From Bradyrhizobium tropiciagri (lineage in GTDB: Bacteria; Pseudomonadota; Alphaproteobacteria; Rhizobiales; Xanthobacteraceae), in NCBI RefSeq assembly GCF_018130545.1, contig NZ_JAFCKF010000001.1, positions 682,001 to 746,000 of the forward strand: DNA of 64,000 nucleotides. Reading direction: 5' to 3'. The notes under the pieces were generated by a model that was not told the origin of the DNA, searched no databases, and worked only from the letters and a program-made list of their open reading frames with translations. The translations under genes and the position numbers were made by a program. This document shows, piece by piece, positions 26,887 to 35,120 of the stretch. The stretch's first letter is position 1. Every line of letters begins with the position of its first letter.

Positions 26887-28991
26887 GCCGCCGCCACCGC
26901 ATCGCGCGGACGCTGCCGCCACTGCCACAGCACGACGGCTGCGGCGAGCGTGAAGCCCGCGGTGTCCGAGAACTGGAAATCGCCGAGCAGGCAGAGCGCG
27001 GCGCCGAACGCCGCCGCGATCTCGACCAAGGTCAGTCGCGTGAACAGGAAGCCGATGGCGACAATGCCGAACAGGGCGATCGCCACCAGCGCCTTGAAGG
27101 TCGCCAGCGCCACCGCGCCGTAGAAGCCGAGCTGGGCCGCCATCGGGTCATTGCCCTGCAGCATCAGCGCCGGCGAATAGACGAAGATGAAGGGAATGAC
27201 GTAACCGGCCAGCGCGATCCGCATGGCTTCCCAGCCGATCTTGTCCGGATTCTCCTTGGCGATCGGCGCCGCCGCCAGTGCGGCGAGCGCCACCGGCGGC
27301 GAGAGGTCGGCCATGATGCCGTAGTAGAACGCGAACATGTGGCTTGCGATCAAGGGCACGCCGAGCTTGGCGAGCGCAGGCGCGGCGAGCGCCGCGGTGA
27401 TGATGTAGGTCGGGATGGTCGGGATGCCGGTGCCGAGCAGGATCGACAGCAGCATGGTCATGATCAGCGCCAGGAACAGGCTCTTGGCACCGAGCCCGAT
27501 GATCCAGCTGCCGAAGATGGTGCCGACGCCAGTCTGCGTCATCATGCCGATGATGGTGCCGACGATGGCGCAGGCCATGCCGACGGTCAGCGCCGACTTG
27601 GCGCTGTCGGCGAGCGAGTCACGGCACGCCCTCAGCGTGGCGCGGCCGCCGCGCGTGATCGCGGCGATCACGATCAGGCCGGCGACGACGCTGGCGACCG
27701 GCACGATCTCGAGCCCGTGGCGCGACACCGCTGCAACCACCAGCGCAAGCCCGATCCAGAAGATGTAGCGCACGATCGTGTTGGAGAAGCCGAGCGTGAT
27801 GCTGGCGCCGAGGATCAACGCGACCGTCAGCGCGAGCCCCATGCTGCCGGCATAGAGCGGCGTGAAACCTTCGAACAGCATGTAGACCAGTGCCGCGAGC
27901 GGCAACACCAGGTACCAGCGCGCCACCAGCGCCTTCCAGGCGCTCGGGATCTCCGAGCGCTTCATGCCGACGAGGCCGTGCTTGCCGGCTTCCAGATGCA
28001 CCATCCAGAACGCCGAGGCGAAGTACAGGATCGCCGGGATCACCGCGGCCCTGACGATCTCCGAATAGGGAACGCCGAGCGTCTCGGCCATGATGAAGGC
28101 GACCGCGCCCATCACCGGCGGCATGATCTGGCCGCCCATCGAAGCGGTGGCCTCGACGCCGGCGGCGAACGCGCGGCGGTAGCCGAACTTGATCATCAGC
28201 GGAATCGTGAACTGGCCGACGGTCACGACGTTGGCGACGCCGGAGCCGGAGATCGTGCCCATCATGCCTGAGGCGAACACCGCGACCTTGGCCGGGCCGC
28301 CGCGGGTGCGCCCGAACAGGCCGAGCGAGACGTCGGTGAACAGCTGGATCATGCCGGCCCGCTCGAGGAACGAACCGAACAGGATGAACAGGAAGATGTA
28401 GGTCGCCGAGACGTAGATCGGCACGCCGTAGAAGCCTTCGGTGCCGAACGACAGATGGGTGACGATCTGGTCGAAGTCATAGCCGCGATGATTGAACGGC
28501 GACGGCAGATACTGTCCGAAGAACCAGTAGAGCAGACATGCGCCGCACATCAGCGGCAGCGCCGCTCCCATCAGCCGCCGTGTACCCTCGAAGATCAGGA
28601 CCGCGAGCAGAGTGCCGACCGCCAGGTCCATGTTGGTCGGATCGCCGTCGCGGGCGATCAGATCGGCATAGAAGATCCACTGGTAGAGCCCGCAGAGGAA
28701 GCCCGCGGCGCCGACGAGCCAGCTCACCGCGCGGCCGAAATCGGTCTTCGCGGTGAAATTGCCGATCAGGCCGAAGGTCAAGAGGATCAGGAAGCCGACA
28801 TGGACGCCGCGCACCACCTGGCTCGGCAGATAGTTGAAGGCCGCGACATAGAGCTGGAACACCGCAAAGGCGAGCCCGATGGCATAGGCCAGGCGCCCCC
28901 AGCCGCCCGGGCCGAAACCCTCCGGAAAGCCGTGCTCGAAATTGTCGAATTCAACCTTGATGGGCTGTTCGCCCGCAATCTGCTGCTGCAT
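26883..28991 (-). CDS. TRAP transporter permease, fused 4TM/12TM (DctQM type)
   Basis: 702 aa inner-membrane protein in which the small (4TM, about 30-180) and large (12TM, about 190-690) TRAP subunits are fused, as in TAXI-family transporters. Clear signatures are FGSFLERAGMIQLFTDV, SGMMGTISGSGVANVVTVGQFTIPLM, ATASMGGQIMPPVMGAVAFI, and ILLGTGIPTIPTYIITAALAAPAL. It imports a carboxylate or similar solute with Na+ or H+ coupling, using the binding protein encoded just upstream at 29165-30112. A hairpin repeat lies between the two genes. The C-terminal end overlaps the DUF1850 start. Confidence 0.94.
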   Translation of the reverse strand: MQQQIAGEQPIKVEFDNFEHGFPEGFGPGGWGRLAYAIGLAFAVFQLYVAAFNYLPSQVVRGVHVGFLILLTFGLIGNFTAKTDFGRAVSWLVGAAGFLCGLYQWIFYADLIARDGDPTNMDLAVGTLLAVLIFEGTRRLMGAALPLMCGACLLYWFFGQYLPSPFNHRGYDFDQIVTHLSFGTEGFYGVPIYVSATYIFLFILFGSFLERAGMIQLFTDVSLGLFGRTRGGPAKVAVFASGMMGTISGSGVANVVTVGQFTIPLMIKFGYRRAFAAGVEATASMGGQIMPPVMGAVAFIMAETLGVPYSEIVRAAVIPAILYFASAFWMVHLEAGKHGLVGMKRSEIPSAWKALVARWYLVLPLAALVYMLFEGFTPLYAGSMGLALTVALILGASITLGFSNTIVRYIFWIGLALVVAAVSRHGLEIVPVASVVAGLIVIAAITRGGRATLRACRDSLADSAKSALTVGMACAIVGTIIGMMTQTGVGTIFGSWIIGLGAKSLFLALIMTMLLSILLGTGIPTIPTYIITAALAAPALAKLGVPLIASHMFAFYYGIMADLSPPVALAALAAAPIAKENPDKIGWEAMRIALAGYVIPFIFVYSPALMLQGNDPMAAQLGFYGAVALATFKALVAIALFGIVAIGFLFTRLTLVEIAAAFGAALCLLGDFQFSDTAGFTLAAAVVLWQWRQRPRDAVAAA

Positions 28992-29058
28992 TGAATCAGT
29001 CCCCCGCCGTGCCCGCGGCTCGATAGCACCTGTGTGGTGCCCGGCCGCGCCCCCCGCA

Positions 29059-29143
29059 CGTCATGCGCGGGCTTGCCCCGCGCATCCATCGAAAATCAGA
29101 ATTTTTAGAAAGATGGATGGCCGGGTCAAGCCCGGCCATGACG
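29059..29143. repeat. Intercistronic palindromic element in the TRAP operon
   Basis: Two hairpin halves in inverted order: CGTCATGCGCGGGCTTGCC (from 29059) and the reverse complement of GGGTCAAGCCCGGCCATGACG (ending 29143). Each half is itself a small stem. The inner pairs differ in a compensatory way (CGCGGG/CCCGCG versus GCCGGG/CCCGGC). An AT-rich middle, ending GATGGATG, lies between. The element sits between the binding-protein gene and the permease gene. Confidence 0.8.
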
Positions 29144-29164
29144 CATCTCGAGATGTAACCGGCC

Positions 29165-30112
29165 CTACTTGATCAGGCCCTTTTCCTTGTAATAGCGGAT
29201 CGCGCCGGGATGCAGCGGCACCGGGCTGCCGGTCGCGGCGGTCTCGAGCTTGATCTCCTTGCCCGCGGCGTGGGCATTGGCGAGCTCCGGCAGCGATTCA
29301 TAGACCAGCTTGGTCATCTGATAGGCGAGATCGTCCGACACCGCGCTCGAGGTGACGAGGTAGTTCACGACCGCGGCGGTCGGCACGTCCTTGTCCTGAC
29401 CGGTATAGGTATTGGCCGGAATGATCACGGAGACGAAGGGCGGACCGATCTTGTCGACGGTCTCCTTCGGCACGGCGACCACGGTGATCTCGCTCGAGGT
29501 CGAGAGATCCTTCAGCGAGGCAACGCCGAGGCCGGCCGATTGCAGCGTGGCGCTGAGCTGGCGGTTCTTCATCAGGTCGACCGATTCGGCGAACGGCAGA
29601 TACTCGACCTTGCCGAGATCCTTGTAGCTCATGCCGGCGGCCGCGAGGATCGCGCGCGAGTTGAGCTCGGTGCCGGACTTCGGCGCGCCGACAGACAGGC
29701 TCTTGCCCTTGAGATCGGCCAGCGTCTTGATGCCGCTTTCACCGGTGGCGACGATCTGGATGTAGTTCGGATAGATCGCGCCGATGGTGCGCAGCTTGTC
29801 GAGCTTGGTCTTGAAGCCGGCCTCGGTGTCGCCTTCCCAGGCGGCCTTCAGCGAATCGCCGAGCGTGAAGGCGATTTCGCCGCGGCCCTGCTGCAGCAGC
29901 ACCAGGTTTTCGACCGAGGCCTTGGTCGCCTGCACCTGGGTCTTCACGTCTGGGATCTTGTCGCCGTAGATCTTTCCGATCGCGACACCGAGCGGGTAAT
30001 ACACGCCAGAGGTGCCGCCGGTGAGCACGTTAATGAACTGCTCGGCCTGCGCGACAGGCGCGGACAAAACACCGGCTGCCACGATCGCGGCAGCCATCAA
30101 CCTTGAATTCAT
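29165..30112 (-). CDS. TAXI family TRAP solute-binding protein
   Basis: 315 aa periplasmic binding protein. A signal peptide (about 1-23, cleavage after AQA) is followed by EQFINVLTGGTSGVYYPLGVAIGKI, the TAXI-family opening with the TxGTSGVYYP motif. ENLVLLQQGRGEIAFTLGD, LADLKGKSLSVGAPKSGTE and PLHPGAIRYYKEKGLIK at the end are typical. The ligand (often glutamate-like or C4 carboxylates) is unknown. It is the first gene of the operon with the permease, DUF1850 and SDR genes. Confidence 0.94.
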   Translation of the reverse strand: MNSRLMAAAIVAAGVLSAPVAQAEQFINVLTGGTSGVYYPLGVAIGKIYGDKIPDVKTQVQATKASVENLVLLQQGRGEIAFTLGDSLKAAWEGDTEAGFKTKLDKLRTIGAIYPNYIQIVATGESGIKTLADLKGKSLSVGAPKSGTELNSRAILAAAGMSYKDLGKVEYLPFAESVDLMKNRQLSATLQSAGLGVASLKDLSTSSEITVVAVPKETVDKIGPPFVSVIIPANTYTGQDKDVPTAAVVNYLVTSSAVSDDLAYQMTKLVYESLPELANAHAAGKEIKLETAATGSPVPLHPGAIRYYKEKGLIK

Positions 30113-30259
30113 GAGTATTATTCTCCCCTAAGCCGGGCCGGAAATTGGCCGCCTGCCCCCGCCGGGTCAACCCATCCAAATGACGCATGCCGCGCCGAAA
30201 TCCCTGATGGCAGCACCACTTTACCTGCGCGGGAACTCCGCGGGCACGACCGGGTTGAG

Positions 30260-31546
30260 ATGCGCGATCCCGCCGCGAGGTATCACTTGCAGCCGTCCCG
30301 GACGACCGTTGAGCGCGCGCTGGATGCGCTGAACTTCTTCCTCGCCGACGTGCGGGACGGGCTCGGCCCCTATCTTGCGATCTACCTCCTCACCGAACGC
30401 AAATGGGACGAAGCCTCGATCGGCTCGGTGATGTCGATCGCGGCGATCGCCGGGATCGTCGCGCAGACGCCGGCCGGCGCCCTGATCGACCGCAGCCGCG
30501 CCAAGCGGGGATTGATGATCGCGGCCGCCATTGCTGTCACCGCCGCGTGCCTGCTGTTGCCGCTGCTCGATCGATTCGCGCTGGTCGCCGCGACCCAGGC
30601 ACTCGCAGCCACGAGCGGCTCGGTGTTCGCGCCGGCGATCGCCGCGGTGACGCTCGGTATCGTCGGACCCAAGGCATTCGCGGCGCGGACCGGCCGCAAC
30701 GAGGCCTTCAATCACGCCGGCAACGCGGTGGCCGCGGCGATCGCCGGCGGCACCGCCTATTGGTTCGGCCCCGTCGTGGTGTTCTGGTTGCTCGCGGCAA
30801 TGGCGCTCGCCAGCATCGCCGCGACGCTGTCGATCCCACCCGCCGCGATCGACCATCAAGTCGCGCGCGGGCTCGACGATAGCGCCGAGGAGCACGGCAC
30901 GCGGCATGACCGGCCATCCGGCTTTCGCGTGCTGCTGACCTGCAAGCCACTGCTGATCTTCGCGGTCTCGACCGTGATCTTTCATTTTGCCAATGCGGCG
31001 ATGCTGCCGCTGGTCGGACAGAAGCTCGCTTTGGTCAACCGCAACCTCGGCACATCGCTGATGTCGGTCTGCATCATTGCGGCGCAGGTCGTGATGGTGC
31101 CGGTCGCGATGCTGGTCGGACGCAAGGCCGACATCCGGGGCCGCAAGCCGATCTTTGCCGTGGCGCTCGCGGTGCTGGCCGTTCGCGGCGCGCTCTATCC
31201 GTTGTCGGACAATCCGTACTGGCTGGTGTCGGTGCAATTGCTCGACGGCATCGGCGCCGGGATTTTCGGCGCGCTGTTCCCGCTGGTGGTTGCCGACCTC
31301 ACGCACGGTACCGGGCATTTCAACATCAGCCAGGGCGCGATCGCCACGGCGACCGGTCTCGGCGGCGCGCTCAGCACGGCCGTCGCCGGATTCATCATTG
31401 TCCATGCCGGCTATAGCGCCGCATTCCTGTTCCTTGCAGCCGTCGCTGGCGTCGGGCTGATCGGCTACTGCGCATTGATGCCGGAGACATTGCGAACCGC
31501 AACGACCACATCGCGCACGCCTGCATTGTCACCACAGAACGGATGA
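30260..31546 (+). CDS. MFS transporter
   Basis: 428 aa major facilitator with 12 predicted helices. The loop 2-3 signature region GALIDRSRAKRGLMIAA (about 73-90) and its counterpart LVGRKADIRGRKPIFA (about 285-300) mark the family. The N-terminus begins with about 25 cytoplasmic residues. It is monocistronic and divergent from the TAXI gene. The transported compound cannot be inferred; the family includes drug and metabolite exporters. Confidence 0.88.
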   Translation: MRDPAARYHLQPSRTTVERALDALNFFLADVRDGLGPYLAIYLLTERKWDEASIGSVMSIAAIAGIVAQTPAGALIDRSRAKRGLMIAAAIAVTAACLLLPLLDRFALVAATQALAATSGSVFAPAIAAVTLGIVGPKAFAARTGRNEAFNHAGNAVAAAIAGGTAYWFGPVVVFWLLAAMALASIAATLSIPPAAIDHQVARGLDDSAEEHGTRHDRPSGFRVLLTCKPLLIFAVSTVIFHFANAAMLPLVGQKLALVNRNLGTSLMSVCIIAAQVVMVPVAMLVGRKADIRGRKPIFAVALAVLAVRGALYPLSDNPYWLVSVQLLDGIGAGIFGALFPLVVADLTHGTGHFNISQGAIATATGLGGALSTAVAGFIIVHAGYSAAFLFLAAVAGVGLIGYCALMPETLRTATTTSRTPALSPQNG

Positions 31547-31910
31547 TCCGTGATTCGCAGTTACGACTCGTCATGCCGCTGCACGTGACGCAATCCGATG
31601 TCCGACAATGATGCAATTCCACGCCTGCATCGACGCGACAACACAGTCATTAACGCCCGTCTCGCGATGACACACGCGCGCAATGTTTCCGCCGACGCGA
31701 AAAGTCTGCCGCGATCACGTTGATGAATGCCAGATGACGCATTTGTTGCGCGTGTAACCGCGGCAAGACGCAGCGATTCCGGCATCATTTAAGTCGAATT
31801 GAATCCTTTAAGGTTAGCGAGCCAATCAATGTATGAACCAGAAATTTCCATGATTGCCGCGGCTCTTGGATGTACGAGTCAAGTCGGGGTAATTACGGAT
31901 AAGGCGGGGC
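31547..31910. other. 364-base gap between MFS and REC-EAL genes
   Basis: No gene is supported. The last 120 bases are richer in A and T than the surroundings, suiting a promoter of the downstream gene, whose ATG at 31911 has AAGGCGGGG just upstream. Short open frames here lack ribosome sites or recognisable protein character. No strong hairpin or repeat was seen. Confidence 0.5.
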
Positions 31911-33125
31911 ATGAACCACATCAGCCACATCGAACAAGCACGAGCCGGATGGTTCGGACATCGCAAGCTGACCCCACGCGCATGCATTGCGGACAGCAAA
32001 AAACACCTTCGGACCTTCCTCGCGGAGGCGTTGGAAGACCTCGGCTTCATCACCAGTGAATGCAGCCAGGCATTGGAACTCGACACCGTGCTGGACGCGG
32101 AACGGCCCGATCTTCTGGTACTCGGCGTGTCCGTGGACGGCATCGAAGTCAGTAAAATTCTCGAGACTTTGGTGAGAAAGGACTACAGCGGCAAGGTCCT
32201 CGTGATCGGCCAGCCGGACTCGATCATCGTCAAGGCGGTCCGGCAGATCGGCGACGAGTACGGCATCGCGATGCTGCCGGCGCTGTCCACGCCGTTCAGC
32301 GCCGGAACCCTGCGCGACAGTCTTGCGTCATTGATGCCGCTCGAGCCCGCGCCGAGCCCGGCCGTTGACGTCCCCGAAGCGCTGAAGGCCGGCTGGCTCG
32401 AGCTGTGGTATCAGCAGAAAATCCATCTCCGGACGCTGGTTCCGAGCGGCGCCGAGGCGCTGATCCGGATGCGCCATCCGGCATGGGGCGTGGTGCCGCC
32501 GGCCTACTTCATCCCCGATGAAAGCGATCCGCATTTTCATGCGCTGTCCGAATTCGTGATCGCGCGTGCGATCGAGGACTGGCGCTATCTGCTCGAGCAG
32601 ATTGGCCCGGTCAATCTCTCGATCAACCTGCCGATCTCGTTCCTCGCCGACGACGATGCGGTGCGCGAGCTCTGCTATAGGATTCCGGATCATGCGGCCT
32701 TTGCCGGCCTGCTGATCGAGATCGACAGCACCGAGGTGGTCGACAATCTGGATCTCGCGATCGATGTCGCGAGGCGCGTTCGGCTGCACAATATCGGCAT
32801 CTCGATCGACAATGTCGGCGCCAACTGGCCGTCTTTGCTGGGACTGCCGAATTTTCCATTCGTCCAGCTCAAGGTCGATCATCAATACGTCACCGGCTGC
32901 GCCGATCAGCGCCTGAAGCAGACGGTGTGCCGGCGCGTCGTGGAGCTCGCCCACGATGCCGGCGCGCAGGTCGTCGCCCAGGGCGTCGAGACCCGCGCGG
33001 ACTTTCTTGCCGCACACGAGATGGATTTCGATCAGGTCCAGGGCTACCTGTTCGGCAAGCCGATGGGCGTCAAGAAGTTCGCCCGCTCACGCATGCATTT
33101 CTCGGAGAAAGAGCCGGCCTCCTGA
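31911..33125 (+). CDS. Degenerate REC-EAL domain protein
   Basis: 404 aa. A receiver-like domain (about 21-140) lacks the phospho-acceptor: the position expected to be Asp is Gly72 in PDLLVLGVSVDG. An EAL domain (about 155-395), family of c-di-GMP phosphodiesterases, keeps Glu182 (AEALIRMRHP), Asn235, Glu270, Lys321 (LKVD) and Gln377 (QGYLF). It has Asp-Asn (300-301) in place of the metal-binding Asp-Asp of DDFG, and Gln357 instead of Glu in AEGVE. It may therefore bind c-di-GMP without hydrolysing it, or act by protein contact. No GGDEF domain is attached. Family call is firm and inactivity is an inference from residues. Confidence 0.85.
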   Translation: MNHISHIEQARAGWFGHRKLTPRACIADSKKHLRTFLAEALEDLGFITSECSQALELDTVLDAERPDLLVLGVSVDGIEVSKILETLVRKDYSGKVLVIGQPDSIIVKAVRQIGDEYGIAMLPALSTPFSAGTLRDSLASLMPLEPAPSPAVDVPEALKAGWLELWYQQKIHLRTLVPSGAEALIRMRHPAWGVVPPAYFIPDESDPHFHALSEFVIARAIEDWRYLLEQIGPVNLSINLPISFLADDDAVRELCYRIPDHAAFAGLLIEIDSTEVVDNLDLAIDVARRVRLHNIGISIDNVGANWPSLLGLPNFPFVQLKVDHQYVTGCADQRLKQTVCRRVVELAHDAGAQVVAQGVETRADFLAAHEMDFDQVQGYLFGKPMGVKKFARSRMHFSEKEPAS

Positions 33126-33139
33126 GGCACGGCCTCAGG

Positions 33140-34042
33140 TCAAGCTGGAGCGTCGCGATCGATCGCGCGCAGCGCCTCGCCGCGCGCGATCAAGCGCTTT
33201 GCGTTGGAATAGGTCGGGACCTCGAGCAGCGAGCCGTCAAGTTCGACGCGCCCAAAGCCCTGCGTCCGCGCCGCTTCGAACGCTGCGACGATCCTGCCCG
33301 CCTGGCGCAGCTCATCGTCGCTTGGCGTGAGGACGCGGTTGACGATTCCAGCATGCGCGGGATCGACCAGGCTCTTTGCGGTGTAACCGAGCCGACGCGC
33401 CCAGATCGTGTCGCGCTCGACGCCTGCCGCGTCGCTCCAGGTGTAGGGGCAATCGACCGCAACGACATTGGCGGCGCGACATTCGACGATGAAGCGCTGC
33501 CGCGCGTAAGCGAGCTCGAGGCCATCGCTGCCGCGTTCGGCGCCAAGATCGGCGGCGAGGTCCTCGGACGCCATCAGGCAGCCGATCGTGCGCCGGCTCG
33601 CGGCTGCGATCGCGCCGGTCTGCACCAGGCCGCGCGCGAACTCGATATTCGGCAGCAGCGACGTCGATCCCTCGGCGATCCCATAGTCGCGCTCGAACCG
33701 CGTCACCGCTTCGTCAAGCCGGACGACATGGTGCGGTTCGGCGACCTTGGGCAGCGCGACGATATCAGGACGGCCGCGCATCACCGCAGCGAGATCGTCC
33801 ATGCCGTCCTGGTCCAGCGGATTGACGCGCACCGCGACCACCACGCCCTGATCCCGCCAGGTCGCGTAGAGCTCGGCCGCCAGCGCCCGCGCCTTCGCCC
33901 GCAGCGGCGGCGGCGTGAAGTCCTCGAGCTCGTGGATCAGCACGTCGGCACCGCTGGCGGCCGCGTGCTGCAGGACCTGCTCGTTGGCGCCTTCGAGAAA
34001 CAGCCAGGAGCGACACAGCGCGGCCGGGCGCAGCTTGCGCAT
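33140..34042 (-). CDS. HpcH/HpaI aldolase / citrate-lyase-beta-like protein
   Basis: 300 aa TIM-barrel protein of the CitE/HpcH group, Mg-dependent lyases acting on citramalyl-CoA, malyl-CoA or related substrates. Motifs are CRSWLFLEGANEQVLQHAAAS (start), LIHELEDFTPPPLRAKAR (Glu-Asp of the metal site region), VRVNPLDQDGMDDL, ALPKVAEPHHV (about 98) and LLPNIEFARGLVQ (about 128). A later EDLAADLGAERGSDG segment matches the family. The ATG at 34042 is chosen; GTG at 34045 is one codon earlier. It begins 7 bases after the upstream small secreted-protein gene, so the two may be co-transcribed. The substrate is unknown. Confidence 0.85.
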   Translation of the reverse strand: MRKLRPAALCRSWLFLEGANEQVLQHAAASGADVLIHELEDFTPPPLRAKARALAAELYATWRDQGVVVAVRVNPLDQDGMDDLAAVMRGRPDIVALPKVAEPHHVVRLDEAVTRFERDYGIAEGSTSLLPNIEFARGLVQTGAIAAASRRTIGCLMASEDLAADLGAERGSDGLELAYARQRFIVECRAANVVAVDCPYTWSDAAGVERDTIWARRLGYTAKSLVDPAHAGIVNRVLTPSDDELRQAGRIVAAFEAARTQGFGRVELDGSLLEVPTYSNAKRLIARGEALRAIDRDAPA

Positions 34043-34049
34043 CACGCCG

Positions 34050-34529
34050 TCACTGAAACGTCATGTCGAGGCATTTCGAGATATCGGAGCCGAGGCCGGA
34101 CGAGATCGTGATGCAGCCGCGAATCTTCTGGGTATTGGTGTCGCTCGCCCAGATCGCATAGCCGCCCGGACCGAAGAACGAATTGGTGTTCGGCGGCTCG
34201 GTCTCGGTGGCATCGAAGGTGTAATTGCCGTCGGTCTCGAAGATGCGCGGCTTCTTGGTGCAGCCGCCGTCGGCCTGGACGTTGATGACCTCCTTGTTGT
34301 CCCGCGTCAGCGCCAAAGAGACCTGGCAACGGAAGTATTCCGAGGTCTTGGCGTTGAACAGATAGGCGTAGGACTTGCAGGTCGAGGTGTTGAGCTTGCC
34401 GGCGGAGAGGCCGCGGCTGCAGGAGATCCGCTGGTTGTTGGAGAGCTTGAACTCGTCCGCCTGCGCGACTGACGCCAGCGTCATGAACGACAGAGCGACA
34501 CCGATACCGATCTTCATGACGTGGTTCAT
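34050..34529 (-). CDS. Small secreted cysteine-containing hypothetical protein
   Basis: 159 aa with a clear signal peptide (about 1-24, cleavage near AQA-DE). The mature part has six cysteines (for example RISC, STCK, RCQV, GGCTKK, GCIT, KCLD) that could form three disulfides in the periplasm or outside. No family was recognised. The ATG at 34529 has AGGG 8 bases upstream; the ATG at 34538 overlaps that site and is less likely. It lies divergent to another small secreted-protein gene, with about 200 bases between them. Confidence 0.75.
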   Translation of the reverse strand: MNHVMKIGIGVALSFMTLASVAQADEFKLSNNQRISCSRGLSAGKLNTSTCKSYAYLFNAKTSEYFRCQVSLALTRDNKEVINVQADGGCTKKPRIFETDGNYTFDATETEPPNTNSFFGPGGYAIWASDTNTQKIRGCITISSGLGSDISKCLDMTFQ

Positions 34530-34733
34530 CCTGATCATCCCTAGGTAGCGTTTCTGGCAATCGAAGCGTTTGTAAACGGTAACGCGAAAATAGTCGCCAA
34601 GCTTGATACGGGAAATCACAAACTCGATGATCTGCGCAGGCAGCCACGCCGATTGTCGTATTGACGCACAAATGGCGTTCGTGATTTGTTCAAAGACGTG
34701 GGGACGACGCCGTTTTTCGGCCGGAGGTGGATC

Positions 34734-35033
34734 ATGACGTATTTTTTGACCAAGACCTTTTTTGCGACCGCGGCCCTTGCTGCGATGACGACATGCGCAT
34801 TCGCGCAGGAGGCCGCGCCCTGGGAGCTGAAGACCGACATGGGCTATGCCTATGACAAGGACGGCAAGACCTGGGCGTACAAGATGGGCACCAACAATGC
34901 CGGCACCTTGCTGAAGGGCGCCAAGAAGGTGCCGAAGGGGACACTGTTCTTCATCGGCCACAACGGCCAGCTCTACATGCGCTCCGGGCCCTATCTCGAA
35001 GGCGACGGCAAGTTCATGTTCGGCTCGAACTAG
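34734..35033 (+). CDS. Small secreted hypothetical protein
   Basis: 99 aa. A signal peptide (about 1-24, cleavage after AFA-QE) is followed by a short mature domain rich in Gly, Lys and Tyr (WELKTDMGYAYDKDGKTWAYK, KVPKGTLFFIGHNGQLYMRSG). The ATG at 34734 has GGAGGTGG upstream. No known family was recognised. It may share the regulatory gap with the divergent secreted protein. Its function is unknown. Confidence 0.75.
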   Translation: MTYFLTKTFFATAALAAMTTCAFAQEAAPWELKTDMGYAYDKDGKTWAYKMGTNNAGTLLKGAKKVPKGTLFFIGHNGQLYMRSGPYLEGDGKFMFGSN

Positions 35034-35036
35034 CCC

Positions 35037-35110
35037 GTTTTCGAGCGAAGTGGACGCCGGTTCGCTTGAAGATTCTGATTCGAGCAGAACCGGAATGCCC
35101 TGACGGTTTT
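35037..35110. repeat. Possible single copy of a Bradyrhizobium dispersed repeat
   Basis: The stretch begins CGTTTTCGAGCGAAGTGGAC and includes CCGGTTCGC. From memory, similar sequence is widely dispersed in Bradyrhizobium genomes, but only one copy is present in this window, so this is a weak call. It lies between two genes at the end of the small secreted-protein gene. Confidence 0.35.
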
Positions 35111-35120
35111 CGGCGAGACT

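Noticed and set aside
31799-32059. Small plus-strand frame before the REC-EAL gene
   Set aside because: It overlaps the start of the REC-EAL gene in another frame, has no ribosome site and no protein character.
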